From assembly GCA_934101235.1 (NCBI GenBank), contig CAKORH010000041.1, positions 1-7,801 on the forward strand: DNA of 7,801 bases, in the 5' to 3' direction. Shown here piece by piece: positions 1 to 6,489 of the stretch. The stretch comes from an uncultured Bacilli bacterium (GTDB taxonomy: Bacteria; Bacillota_I; Bacilli_A; RF39; UBA660). How positions within the stretch are numbered: position 1 is the stretch's first letter; each line of letters starts with the position of its first letter. The notes under the pieces are model-generated. The model saw nothing but the letters and a program-made list of their open reading frames with translations, did no database searches and was not told where the DNA came from. The translations under genes and the position numbers were made by a program.

Positions 1-1523
1 ATGTTGTACCATTTGTTTTATTGATTGCTGCTACATTCTATTTATTTTCTAAAATATCTGGTGGAAATAAGAATTCAATGGATTTTGGAAAGAGTAGAGC
101 TAAGTTAAGTGAAGATGGTGGTAGAGTAAGATTTACTGATGTTGCTGGATTAAATGAAGAAAAAGAAGAAGTTGCTGAATTAATCGATTTCTTAAAGAAT
201 CCTAAAAAATTCCAAAAATTAGGTGCTAGAATTCCTAAAGGAGTTTTATTAGTAGGTCCTCCAGGAACAGGTAAAACATTACTTGCAAAAGCAGTTGCTG
301 GAGAAGCAAATGTTCCATTTTATTTTATAAGTGGTTCTGACTTTGTTGAGTTATTTGTTGGTGTTGGAGCAAGCCGTGTTAGAGATATGTTTAAACAAGC
401 AAAACAATCTGCACCTTGTTTAATATTTATAGATGAAATAGATGCTGTTGGACGTCAAAGAGGTACTGGTTTAGGTGGAGGTCACGATGAACGTGAACAA
501 ACTTTAAATCAATTATTAACTGAAATGGATGGTTTTGGAGCAAATGAAGGTATTATAATTATTGCTGCAACAAATAGACCTGATGTTTTGGATCCAGCAC
601 TTTTAAGACCTGGTAGATTTGATAGACAAGTTACTGTAAGTTTACCTGATCAAAAAGAAAGAGAAGCAATCTTAAATGTTCATGCTAAAGATAAAGTATT
701 TGATGAAACTGTTAATTTAGAAAATTTATCAAAGAGAACACCTGGATTTAGTGGTGCTGATTTGGAAAATTTATTAAATGAATCTGCTTTATTAGCAGTT
801 AGAAGAAATAAGAAAGCAATTGGTATGGATGAAATAGATGAGGCTACTGATAGAGTTCTTATGGGGCCTGCTAAAACTAGTAGAAAAATTACTGATAAAG
901 AGAAAAAGTTGGTTTCACTTCATGAAGCAGGTCATGCTGTAATCGGTTTAAAATTAGAAGATGCAAACGAAGTTCATAAAATAACGATTATTCCACGTGG
1001 TATGGCTGGTGGTTATACTATGATGTTACCTAAGGAAGAGAAAATTGCGATAGCAACTAAGAGTGAATTGTTAGCAAGTATAACTGGATTATTAGGTGGA
1101 CGTGTAAGTGAGGAATTATATTTTGGAGAAATATCTACCGGAGCAAGTGATGATTTTTCTAAGGCTACTAAAATTGCACGTAGTATGGTTACTGAATATG
1201 GTATGAGTGATTTAGGACCTGTACAACTTGAACATAAAGAAGAAGGAGTATTCTTAGGAAGAGATTATAATAAAACTAGAAACTTCTCAGATGCTGTTGC
1301 ATTAGAAATTGATGAAGAAGTAAGAAAAATAGTTAATGAATGTTATAAGAAAGCTACTAAGATATTAAAAGAAAATAAAGATTTAGTAATGTTATTAAGT
1401 GATACTTTAATTGAAAAGGAGACTATAACAAAAGAAGAAATAGAAGAATTAGTTAAGACTGGTAAATTATCTAGTAAAGAAACTAAAGATACAAAAAAAG
1501 AAGAAACTAAGGATGAAAAATAG
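1..1523 (+). CDS. ftsH: ATP-dependent zinc metalloprotease FtsH (5'-truncated by window edge)
   Basis: This is a membrane-anchored AAA+ protease that unfolds and degrades membrane and short-lived cytosolic proteins as a hexamer. The frame is open from base 3, giving 506 visible residues. The TTG at 21 is internal, because the codons before it read VVPFVLL and continue a hydrophobic helix, the second membrane segment. About 130 N-terminal residues (first membrane helix and outside domain) are missing compared with the usual length near 640. In visible-residue numbering: Walker A GPPGTGKT 85-92, pore loop FVG 118-120, Walker B LIFIDEID 140-147, second region of homology with RPGRFDR 190-208, and zinc site HEAGH 307-311 with the third ligand probably Asp384. 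All key residues are intact. The last 25 or so residues are a Lys/Glu-rich, probably disordered tail, whose codons form the left arm of a terminator. It converges with the minus-strand gene 13 bases downstream. Confidence 0.97.
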   Translation, partial: VVPFVLLIAATFYLFSKISGGNKNSMDFGKSRAKLSEDGGRVRFTDVAGLNEEKEEVAELIDFLKNPKKFQKLGARIPKGVLLVGPPGTGKTLLAKAVAGEANVPFYFISGSDFVELFVGVGASRVRDMFKQAKQSAPCLIFIDEIDAVGRQRGTGLGGGHDEREQTLNQLLTEMDGFGANEGIIIIAATNRPDVLDPALLRPGRFDRQVTVSLPDQKEREAILNVHAKDKVFDETVNLENLSKRTPGFSGADLENLLNESALLAVRRNKKAIGMDEIDEATDRVLMGPAKTSRKITDKEKKLVSLHEAGHAVIGLKLEDANEVHKITIIPRGMAGGYTMMLPKEEKIAIATKSELLASITGLLGGRVSEELYFGEISTGASDDFSKATKIARSMVTEYGMSDLGPVQLEHKEEGVFLGRDYNKTRNFSDAVALEIDEEVRKIVNECYKKATKILKENKDLVMLLSDTLIEKETITKEEIEELVKTGKLSSKETKDTKKEETKDEK

Positions 1524-1535
1524 TTTCTTCTTTTT
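1495..1535. terminator. Bidirectional intrinsic terminator between ftsH and the convergent LOG gene
   Basis: A perfect inverted repeat pairs AAAAAGAAGAAAC (1495-1507) with GTTTCTTCTTTTT (1523-1535). Two more A-T pairs extend it to 15 bp with an 11-base loop. The right arm ends in a T run for plus-strand transcripts. Read on the minus strand, the left arm becomes a T run for the convergent gene, whose stop codon is at 1537-1539. The left arm lies inside the ftsH coding sequence and the ftsH stop TAG (1521-1523) is at the start of the right arm. The stem has only three G-C pairs, so strength is uncertain. Confidence 0.75.
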
Positions 1536-1536
1536 G

Positions 1537-2073
1537 TTATATATTTTTAATTATTTTTTTTAATTCATCTATGTTGTGTGCTATTTTAAAATAATTATAA
1601 ATTGATTTATTATTAAAATTTCTTTCTATTAAATCATCTATCAATTTTAAAGTAGTATCAAAATGATGATTTTCATCGTATAATATTAACATTTTATTTA
1701 TATCGTTACTTCTAATTTCTTCTAAGTATGCAAAGAATTCTGATATTGTTCCAGTTCCACCTGGTAAACATATTATTATGTCAGCATCACTAAATATATT
1801 TTTCTTTAAATCAAATGTAGTATCACATATTGTATGAGTTGCATTAGGTAAATTCTTTATGTCATCTTCATACTTTTTTGTTGTGTAACCATTAATTTTT
1901 TTGTTATTTTCCTTAAATGTATTATAGCATTGTCCCATTATTGATATTGAACATGAACCCCAATTTAGTTCTGAATTTTCTATTTTAACTAGGTAATCAA
2001 GCAAGTGTTGTGAACTTTCTTTGTATTTTTCATCTATTGTGTCATTTGAAGATGAACATATTGTTATTTTCAT
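1537..2073 (-). CDS. Divergent LOG / lysine-decarboxylase-like Rossmann-fold protein
   Basis: This 178-residue protein carries the family hallmark PGGTGTISE (residues 104-112), matching the PGGxGTxxE nucleotide-binding loop of LOG proteins. Characterised LOG proteins cleave the N-glycosidic bond of nucleoside 5'-monophosphates (phosphoribohydrolase). The N-terminal strand MKITICSSS and the segment GSCSISIMG (39-47) sit where the family has CGSS and YGGG-x2-GLMG. The usual M-x2-RK motif is represented only by FDLKK (87-91). These changes make the canonical activity uncertain. The open frame extends upstream to 2157, but ATG 2071-2073 is chosen because AGGAGG sits 7 bases before it, and the extra 28 residues would add an out-of-place hydrophobic helix. 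It is a single gene, divergent from parA and convergent with ftsH. Fold assignment is confident; substrate is not known. Confidence 0.85.
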   Translation of the reverse strand: MKITICSSSNDTIDEKYKESSQHLLDYLVKIENSELNWGSCSISIMGQCYNTFKENNKKINGYTTKKYEDDIKNLPNATHTICDTTFDLKKNIFSDADIIICLPGGTGTISEFFAYLEEIRSNDINKMLILYDENHHFDTTLKLIDDLIERNFNNKSIYNYFKIAHNIDELKKIIKNI

Positions 2074-2080
2074 ATATATT

Positions 2081-2086
2081 CCTCCT
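2081..2086 (-). promoter_or_regulatory. Ribosome binding site that fixes the start of the LOG-family gene
   Basis: On the minus strand AGGAGG lies 7 bases before ATG 2071-2073. No comparable site precedes the longer open-frame start at 2155-2157, so the shorter 178-residue protein is preferred. Confidence 0.85.
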
Positions 2087-2092
2087 ATGTTT

Positions 2093-2098
2093 ATTATA
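2093..2098 (-). promoter_or_regulatory. Candidate -10 box for the LOG-family gene
   Basis: The minus strand reads TATAAT here, a perfect -10 hexamer. A 17-base spacer leads to TTTAAT (2116-2121), a poor -35. Transcription would start near 2085-2087, right at the ribosome binding site, giving a leader of only about 12-14 bases. In DNA this AT-rich a TATAAT can occur by chance, so this is tentative. Confidence 0.4.
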
Positions 2099-2158
2099 AT
2101 AAAATAAATTAACCAATTAAAGTATTTTTGGTAATTTTTCTTTTTTTGAAAAAACATT

Positions 2159-2187
2159 TAGACAATTATATATATATATGATAAAAT
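2159..2187 (+). promoter_or_regulatory. Promoter of the parA-parB-mscS-DUF951-abgT operon
   Basis: The -35 TAGACA (2159-2164) and -10 TAAAAT (2182-2187) each match the consensus at five of six positions and are separated by an ideal 17 bases. TGA directly before the -10 makes it an extended -10. Most of the spacer is an alternating TA run (2167-2179). Upstream, T7 (2141-2147) and A6 (2149-2154) tracts lie about 40-53 bases before the predicted start near 2194, as an UP element would. The ribosome binding site AGGCAGTGAT (2212-2221) precedes ATG 2225. Confidence 0.75.
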
Positions 2188-2224
2188 TAAGTATGTATAA
2201 GAAGTAGAAAAAGGCAGTGATAAC

Positions 2225-3010
2225 ATGACAAAAATAATATCTTTAGTAAATCAAAAAGGTGGTGTTGGTAAAACAACATCAAGTATAAATTTATCTGCAT
2301 CTTTAGGAAAATTGGGTAAAAAAACACTTTTAATAGATTTAGATCCTCAAGGTAATGCAACTACAGGTCTTGGAATTAACAAGGGAGAAATAGCTTGTAG
2401 TATATATGATGTTTTGAGTGAAAAATGTGATATTAAAAAAGCTATTATAAAAACTAAATTTTCTAATTTATCTGTTTTACCAGCAACAATAAATTTAGCT
2501 GGTATTGATATTGAATTAGTAGAAAAAGCTTACGAAGATAATAATTTTAAAAAAAATGAACAATTAAAAAAAGCGTTGAGTGAAGTTGAAAATAAATATG
2601 ATTATATAATTATTGATTGTCCACCTTCACTTGGACTTTTGACAACTAATGCATTAGTTAGTAGTAATTCAGTTATTATACCAGTACAATGTGAATTTTT
2701 TGCTTTGGAAGGTATTACTCAATTATTAAATACAATTATAATGACACAAACTAGATTAAATCCTAGTTTAAAAATAGAGGGTGTATTGCTTACATTATTG
2801 GACTCAAGAACAGTATTAGGTTTAGAAGTAGTAGAAGAAGTAAGAAAATTTTTCAAGGAGAAAGTATTTAATACTATAATTCCTAGATTAATAAGATTAG
2901 TTGAAGCACCTAGTCATGGAGAACCTATTATTGAATATGATCCATTAAGTAGAGCAGCTGAAGCATATTTAAATTTGGCTAAGGAGGTCATATTAAGAGA
3001 TGGAGAGTAA
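2225..3010 (+). CDS. parA: Chromosome-partitioning ATPase ParA (Soj)
   Basis: ParA is a Walker-type ATPase that binds DNA non-specifically as an ATP dimer and, with ParB at parS, moves newly copied origins apart; in Bacillus it also acts on DnaA. The 261-residue protein has the deviant Walker A KGGVGKTT (11-18) with its signature lysine at 11, the A' motif DLDPQGN (38-44), and Walker B DYIIIDCPPSLG (126-137). A C-terminal IPRLIRLVEAPSHGEPI stretch (219-235) matches the conserved end of Soj proteins. There is no N-terminal helix-turn-helix extension, so it is the chromosomal rather than the P1-plasmid type. It is the first gene of an overlapping operon and shares its last 11 bases with parB. 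Length and motifs are complete. Confidence 0.96.
   Translation: MTKIISLVNQKGGVGKTTSSINLSASLGKLGKKTLLIDLDPQGNATTGLGINKGEIACSIYDVLSEKCDIKKAIIKTKFSNLSVLPATINLAGIDIELVEKAYEDNNFKKNEQLKKALSEVENKYDYIIIDCPPSLGLLTTNALVSSNSVIIPVQCEFFALEGITQLLNTIIMTQTRLNPSLKIEGVLLTLLDSRTVLGLEVVEEVRKFFKEKVFNTIIPRLIRLVEAPSHGEPIIEYDPLSRAAEAYLNLAKEVILRDGE
2981..2988 (+). promoter_or_regulatory. Ribosome binding site for parB, inside parA
   Basis: AAGGAGGT lies within the last parA codons. The distance from AGGAGG to ATG 3000 is 12 bases, longer than the 5-9 usual here. A TAA in the parB frame at 2994-2996 rules out an earlier start, so ATG 3000 is the first possible one. Confidence 0.8.
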
Positions 3011-3899
3011 AAGAAAAGCTTTAGGTAAAGGTTTAGAACAATTATTTAATAGTGAACCACTTAATTTTGATACTTTAAATAATTACGAAAAAGAAATAGT
3101 AGAAGTAGCAAGTAATAGTGGTGGTATTGTTGAACTTGATATTAATGAAATTAGGAGTAATCCTCATCAACCTCGTGAATTTTTTGATGAAGAAGCTTTA
3201 AATGAATTAGCAGAATCTATTAAAGAACATGGGTTATTAGAACCAATCATTGTTAAAAAAAGCATTAAAGGTTATGATTTAGTTGCAGGTGAAAGACGTA
3301 CTAAAGCTGCAAAGATAGCAGGCTTAGAGAAAATACCAGCAATAATAAAAGATTTTACAGATCAACAAATGATGGAAATTGCTTTGATTGAAAATATTCA
3401 AAGAGAAGATTTATCTCCTATTGAAGAAGCAAGAGCTTACAAAAATTACATAGATTCTACAGGATATACTCAAGAAGAAGTTGCTAAAAAATTTGGAAAA
3501 TCTAGAAGTTACATAACAAATTTATTAGGACTTTTATCACTTCCACAATATGTTCAAAAAGAAGTAATTAATGGTAGTATTAGTATGTCACATGCAAGAG
3601 TATTAAGTAAAATCGACGATATTGATATGGTACTTAATTTAGCACAAAAAGTTATTGAAGATGGTATTAGTGTAAGAGAACTTGAAACATTAAGTAGAGA
3701 AGAAGATGTTATAAAGAAAAATAAAATAGTTAGAACTGTTGTTTTAAATCCTAGATTTAAAATATATGAATCTGTACTTAGAGACACTATAGGTACTAAA
3801 GTACAAATATCAAAAAATAAAATATCTATTCCATTTGATTCTGATAAAGATTTAGAAAGAATATTAGAAATTTTAAATATTGATGTAGAAGGTGAATAA
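3000..3899 (+). CDS. parB: Chromosome-partitioning CTPase ParB (Spo0J)
   Basis: ParB is a DNA clamp that loads at parS, spreads using CTP, and stimulates the ParA ATPase. The 299 residues show every expected part in order. First is a basic N-terminal peptide with LGKGLEQLF (8-16), the ParA-stimulating motif. Next come NPHQPR (54-59), the CTP-binding GERRTKAA (97-104) and ENIQRED (131-137). The parS-reading helix-turn-helix is around 156-178 (TQEEVAKKFGKSRSYITNLL), followed by a linker and a C-terminal dimerisation domain from about 250. It is close in length and plan to Bacillus Spo0J, with about 20 more residues before NPHQPR. It overlaps parA by 11 bases and ends in TAATG, sharing one base with the channel gene that follows. 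Confidence 0.96.
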   Translation: MESKRKALGKGLEQLFNSEPLNFDTLNNYEKEIVEVASNSGGIVELDINEIRSNPHQPREFFDEEALNELAESIKEHGLLEPIIVKKSIKGYDLVAGERRTKAAKIAGLEKIPAIIKDFTDQQMMEIALIENIQREDLSPIEEARAYKNYIDSTGYTQEEVAKKFGKSRSYITNLLGLLSLPQYVQKEVINGSISMSHARVLSKIDDIDMVLNLAQKVIEDGISVRELETLSREEDVIKKNKIVRTVVLNPRFKIYESVLRDTIGTKVQISKNKISIPFDSDKDLERILEILNIDVEGE

Positions 3900-4705
3900 T
3901 GGAAAATATATTTAAATTTATATGTTCTAAAGAAGTGATTGGTACTATTATAATTATTGTTTTAACATATATTGTATATAAAATATGTTATTCTATTATT
4001 GATAATGCTACTATTAAGGGAAAAGATGAATTAGTTAAAAAACGTAGAAAAACATTTTTATTATTAGTTAAGAATACTATAAAATATATTTTAATTATTT
4101 TAATGGTGCTTGCTTTGTTAAGTTTATATGGGTTTAATATAAATAGTTTGTTAGCCGGTTTGGGAATAGCAGGTGTAGTATTAGGTTTAGGATTACAAGA
4201 TGCATTAAAAGATATATTTAGTGGTATAAGTATTATATTTGATGATTATTTTGTAGTTGGTGATATAGTAGATTATGAAGGATTTGTTGGTACTATTATT
4301 GAATTTGGTTTGAAAAGTACTAAGATTAGAAAATATACTGGAGAAGTTTTAATAGTTTCTAATAGGAGTATCAATAAGATTACAAATATTACAAAAGAAA
4401 AATCTACTGTTGATATAAAAATACCTACTGCTTATGAAGAAGATATTCTTAAGGTAGAAAAAGTTATTAATAATATTATTAGTAAAGTTAAAATGGATAA
4501 TAAAGATATTTTAGATATTAATTATTTAGGTATAGAGAATTTTAATGATTCTAGTATTGATTATTTAATACGTTTTACTTGTAAGAGAGGTGCTCAATGG
4601 GATTTAAAAAGAGTAGTATTAAGAGAAATTAAACTCGCTTATGATAAGAATAATGTAAAAATACCTTATAATCAATTGGAGGTACATAATGGAGAAAAAT
4701 TATAA
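3899..4705 (+). CDS. Small-conductance mechanosensitive channel, MscS family
   Basis: MscS proteins form heptameric membrane channels that open under tension and release solutes on osmotic downshock. The 268 residues have membrane helices at about 13-33, 59-77 and 82-113. The third is the pore helix with the family pattern GLGIAGVVLGLGLQDALKDI (87-106). A beta domain follows (about 114-170, with FGLKSTKIR at 136-144). A cytoplasmic alpha/beta domain ends in IPYNQLEVH (255-263), like IPYPQ in E. coli MscS. Glycines matching E. coli Gly101, Gly104 and Gly108 are present as Gly89, Gly92 and Gly96, and Gln112 as Gln100, so a working channel is likely. The start overlaps the parB stop (TAATG), with AGGTGA just upstream; translation is probably coupled. 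The last 17 bases overlap DUF951. Confidence 0.93.
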   Translation: MENIFKFICSKEVIGTIIIIVLTYIVYKICYSIIDNATIKGKDELVKKRRKTFLLLVKNTIKYILIILMVLALLSLYGFNINSLLAGLGIAGVVLGLGLQDALKDIFSGISIIFDDYFVVGDIVDYEGFVGTIIEFGLKSTKIRKYTGEVLIVSNRSINKITNITKEKSTVDIKIPTAYEEDILKVEKVINNIISKVKMDNKDILDINYLGIENFNDSSIDYLIRFTCKRGAQWDLKRVVLREIKLAYDKNNVKIPYNQLEVHNGEKL

Positions 4706-4889
4706 ACTTGGTGATAAAGTTGTTATGCAAAAAAAACATGCATGTCAAACTAATGAATGGATTATTACTAGAGTTGGCGTTGATGTAAAAATAAAATGTA
4801 TACATTGTAATAGAGAGATTATGCTTGATAGATTAGATTTTGAAAAAAAATTAAGGAGAATAATCAATGAAGAAAATAAAGAAAATTAG
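4689..4889 (+). CDS. DUF951 domain small protein
   Basis: A 66-residue protein recognised as DUF951 by its pattern of LGDKVVMQKKHACQTNEW (7-24) followed by RVGVDVKIKC (28-37) and a final basic helix. Known members are short (about 60-70 residues) and of unknown function. Cys19, Cys37 and Cys40 with His17 (H-x-C and C-x2-C) could hold a zinc ion, but that is inference. From memory it often sits beside mscS or the ychF GTPase in Firmicutes, and the channel neighbour fits. GGAGGT at 4678-4683, five bases before the ATG and inside the mscS end, supports the start. It overlaps mscS by 17 bases and the transporter by 23. It has no membrane segment. Confidence 0.9.
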   Translation: MEKNYKLGDKVVMQKKHACQTNEWIITRVGVDVKIKCIHCNREIMLDRLDFEKKLRRIINEENKEN

Positions 4890-6408
4890 AGATAAAGTAG
4901 TATTACATCCTATAATGTCTTTTGCTATATTGATACTTATTACTATTGGTATAAGTGGAGTATTGTATTTATTTGATATTACTGGTACTTATAGTTCGGT
5001 TAATGTAAAAACTACATCATTAGATACTAATATGGTTGCTGTAGAGAATTTATTTAGTTTACGAGGATTAAAATATATATTTAGTAATACGGTTTCTAAC
5101 TTTGCATCTTTTACTCCACTAAGTATGTTATTAATTACATTACTTGGAATAGGTATAATGGATAAAACTGGTTTTTTAGATACTTTATTTTATGTTTTAA
5201 CTCATAAATTAAGAAAAAATGTTGTAACGTTTATATTAACTTTTGTTTGTATTATATCTAGTATAGGTGGAGATTTATCATATATTGTTTTAATTCCATT
5301 GTCAGCATTGTTATTTAAATATGGTAAGAGGCATCCACAAGCTGGTGTAATTACTGCTTTTGCTGCTATTAGTTGTGGTATAGGTATAAATTTATTTATT
5401 AATTCAGTTGATTCATCTTTGTTAACTTATACACAAGATGCTGCAAATTTACTTAAGTCTGGTTATATAGTTAAAACTACTAGTTTCTTTATAATTATGC
5501 TAGTTGCTATTATAGTTTTATCATTTATAATTACTAATATTACTGAAAAGAATATTATACCTAGATTAGGTAAGTATGAAATAGAAGAAGATGAAGAAGA
5601 AAAATATGTTACAAAAAAAGAAAGAAAAGCTTTATATATTTCTTTAATTGTTGGTGCTATATATGTAATTATATTTGTTTATAATATTATACCTGGATTA
5701 CCTTTTAGTGGAAATCTATTAGATTATACACAAAAATTATATATTGATAAATTATTTGGTTATAATTCTTTCTTTAATTCTGGATTTGTATTTGTTGTTA
5801 CTATATTATTCTTTATTTTAGGATTAACCTATGGTATAGCAACTAAGAATATAAAAAATCAAAGAGATGTTTGTGATGATTTAAGTCATTCACTTGATAA
5901 TATGGGAAGTGTTTTAGTATTAATATTTTTTGCTAGTGCATTTATATCTATATTAAAATATTCTAATATTGGAAGTTTATTTACATCTTGGTTGGCTAAA
6001 TTGATTTCAACTACATCATTTACTGGTATACCACTTATATTATTAGTTTTTGTGGTTTCAATCATATCTACATTTTTATTACCATCAAGTGTGTATAGAT
6101 GGGCAATATTGAGTCCAGTTGTAGTGCCTATTATGATGAATGCTGGTATTTCAGCAGAATTTGCACAAGTTATATTTAGAGCTGGAGAATCTGTTAGTTA
6201 TTGTTTAACTCCAGTAATGGCTTACTTTGTTATTTATTTAGCATATATGCAGTTATATAATCAAGATAGAAAAGGTACAGGACTATTTAGTTCTTTAAAA
6301 TATATGATACCTTATTCAGTTGGAACTTTCTTAATGTGGATAGTTATAATTATTATTTGGTATTTAGTTGCCATTCCATTAGGTATAGGTGTATTACCGG
6401 TTATGTAA
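4867..6408 (+). CDS. AbgT-family transporter (p-aminobenzoyl-glutamate / sulfonamide type)
   Basis: A 513-residue membrane protein of the AbgT family. E. coli AbgT imports p-aminobenzoyl-glutamate, a folate breakdown product, while MtrF and YdaH were reported to export sulfonamides. Recognisable family blocks are VSNFASFTPLSMLLITLLGIGIMDKTG (76-102), GGDLSYIVLIPL (134-145), KRHPQAG (154-160), a GINLFINSVDSSLL segment (173-186), TEKNIIPRLG (226-235) and RWAILSPVVVP (411-421) with TPVMAYF (448-454). About a dozen hydrophobic segments are spread over the length. A very acidic then basic loop (236-255) separates the halves. Asp182, Trp412 and Arg438 match known functional residues, but three others differ (see findings). 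AAGGAG at 4853-4858, eight bases before ATG, sets the start. It is the last gene of the par operon, followed at once by a terminator. Substrate and direction are unknown. Confidence 0.9.
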   Translation: MKKIKKIRDKVVLHPIMSFAILILITIGISGVLYLFDITGTYSSVNVKTTSLDTNMVAVENLFSLRGLKYIFSNTVSNFASFTPLSMLLITLLGIGIMDKTGFLDTLFYVLTHKLRKNVVTFILTFVCIISSIGGDLSYIVLIPLSALLFKYGKRHPQAGVITAFAAISCGIGINLFINSVDSSLLTYTQDAANLLKSGYIVKTTSFFIIMLVAIIVLSFIITNITEKNIIPRLGKYEIEEDEEEKYVTKKERKALYISLIVGAIYVIIFVYNIIPGLPFSGNLLDYTQKLYIDKLFGYNSFFNSGFVFVVTILFFILGLTYGIATKNIKNQRDVCDDLSHSLDNMGSVLVLIFFASAFISILKYSNIGSLFTSWLAKLISTTSFTGIPLILLVFVVSIISTFLLPSSVYRWAILSPVVVPIMMNAGISAEFAQVIFRAGESVSYCLTPVMAYFVIYLAYMQLYNQDRKGTGLFSSLKYMIPYSVGTFLMWIVIIIIWYLVAIPLGIGVLPVM

Positions 6409-6435
6409 AGAAGTATGTAAATTGCTTCTTTTTTT
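6407..6435 (+). terminator. Intrinsic terminator of the par operon
   Basis: AAAGAAGTA (6407-6415) pairs with TGCTTCTTT (6423-6431), a 9-bp stem with one G-T pair and a 7-base loop. It runs into a T run to 6435 with a second T run at 6441-6445. The left arm begins inside the transporter's TAA stop codon (6406-6408). Confidence 0.75.
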
Positions 6436-6464
6436 GTTACTTTTTAATAAAATAGTGATATATT
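6434..6464 (+). promoter_or_regulatory. Promoter of the second MscS-like gene
   Basis: A TG-extended -10, TGATATATT (6456-6464), has a hexamer matching TATAAT at five of six positions. The possible -35 TTGTTA (6434-6439) is weaker and 19 bases away, and overlaps the end of the previous terminator. The extended -10 probably carries the promoter. Transcription would start near 6471. The binding site AAAAGGAG (6475-6482) lies seven bases before ATG 6490. Confidence 0.55.
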
Positions 6465-6489
6465 AGTTCATACAAAAAGGAGTGATATA

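Noticed and set aside
21..23. TTG at 21 as the start of ftsH
   Set aside because: The frame is open to the window edge, and the preceding codons (VVPFVLL) continue the membrane helix; a bacterial FtsH starts about 130 residues earlier.
909..924. parS-like GGTTTCACTTCATGAA in ftsH
   Set aside because: Only 10 of 16 positions match TGTTTCACGTGAAACA, and it encodes the conserved zinc-site region of FtsH.
989..1004. CACGTG-centred sequence in ftsH as a parS site
   Set aside because: The core matches, but the flanks do not (10 of 16), and the bases encode the conserved IPRG of FtsH.
2141..2154. T7-G-A6 palindrome as a terminator
   Set aside because: The loop is too small to form a hairpin, and no gene on either strand ends there; it reads better as A-tract DNA upstream of the parA promoter.
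2074..2157. Extra 28 N-terminal residues on the minus-strand gene
   Set aside because: AGGAGG sits just before the inner ATG, the family starts at MKITICSSS, and the upstream stretch overlaps promoter-like AT sequence.
3554..3787. Minus-strand open frame of 77 codons
   Set aside because: It lies wholly inside parB, which is clearly real; it has no recognisable domain, so it is a shadow.
5427..5732. Two DnaA-box-like TTATACACA copies (5427-5435 and 5724-5732) and TGTGGATA near 6334
   Set aside because: They are isolated, lie inside transporter codons, and a few such 9-mers are expected by chance in DNA this AT-rich; there is no cluster or unwinding region to suggest an origin.
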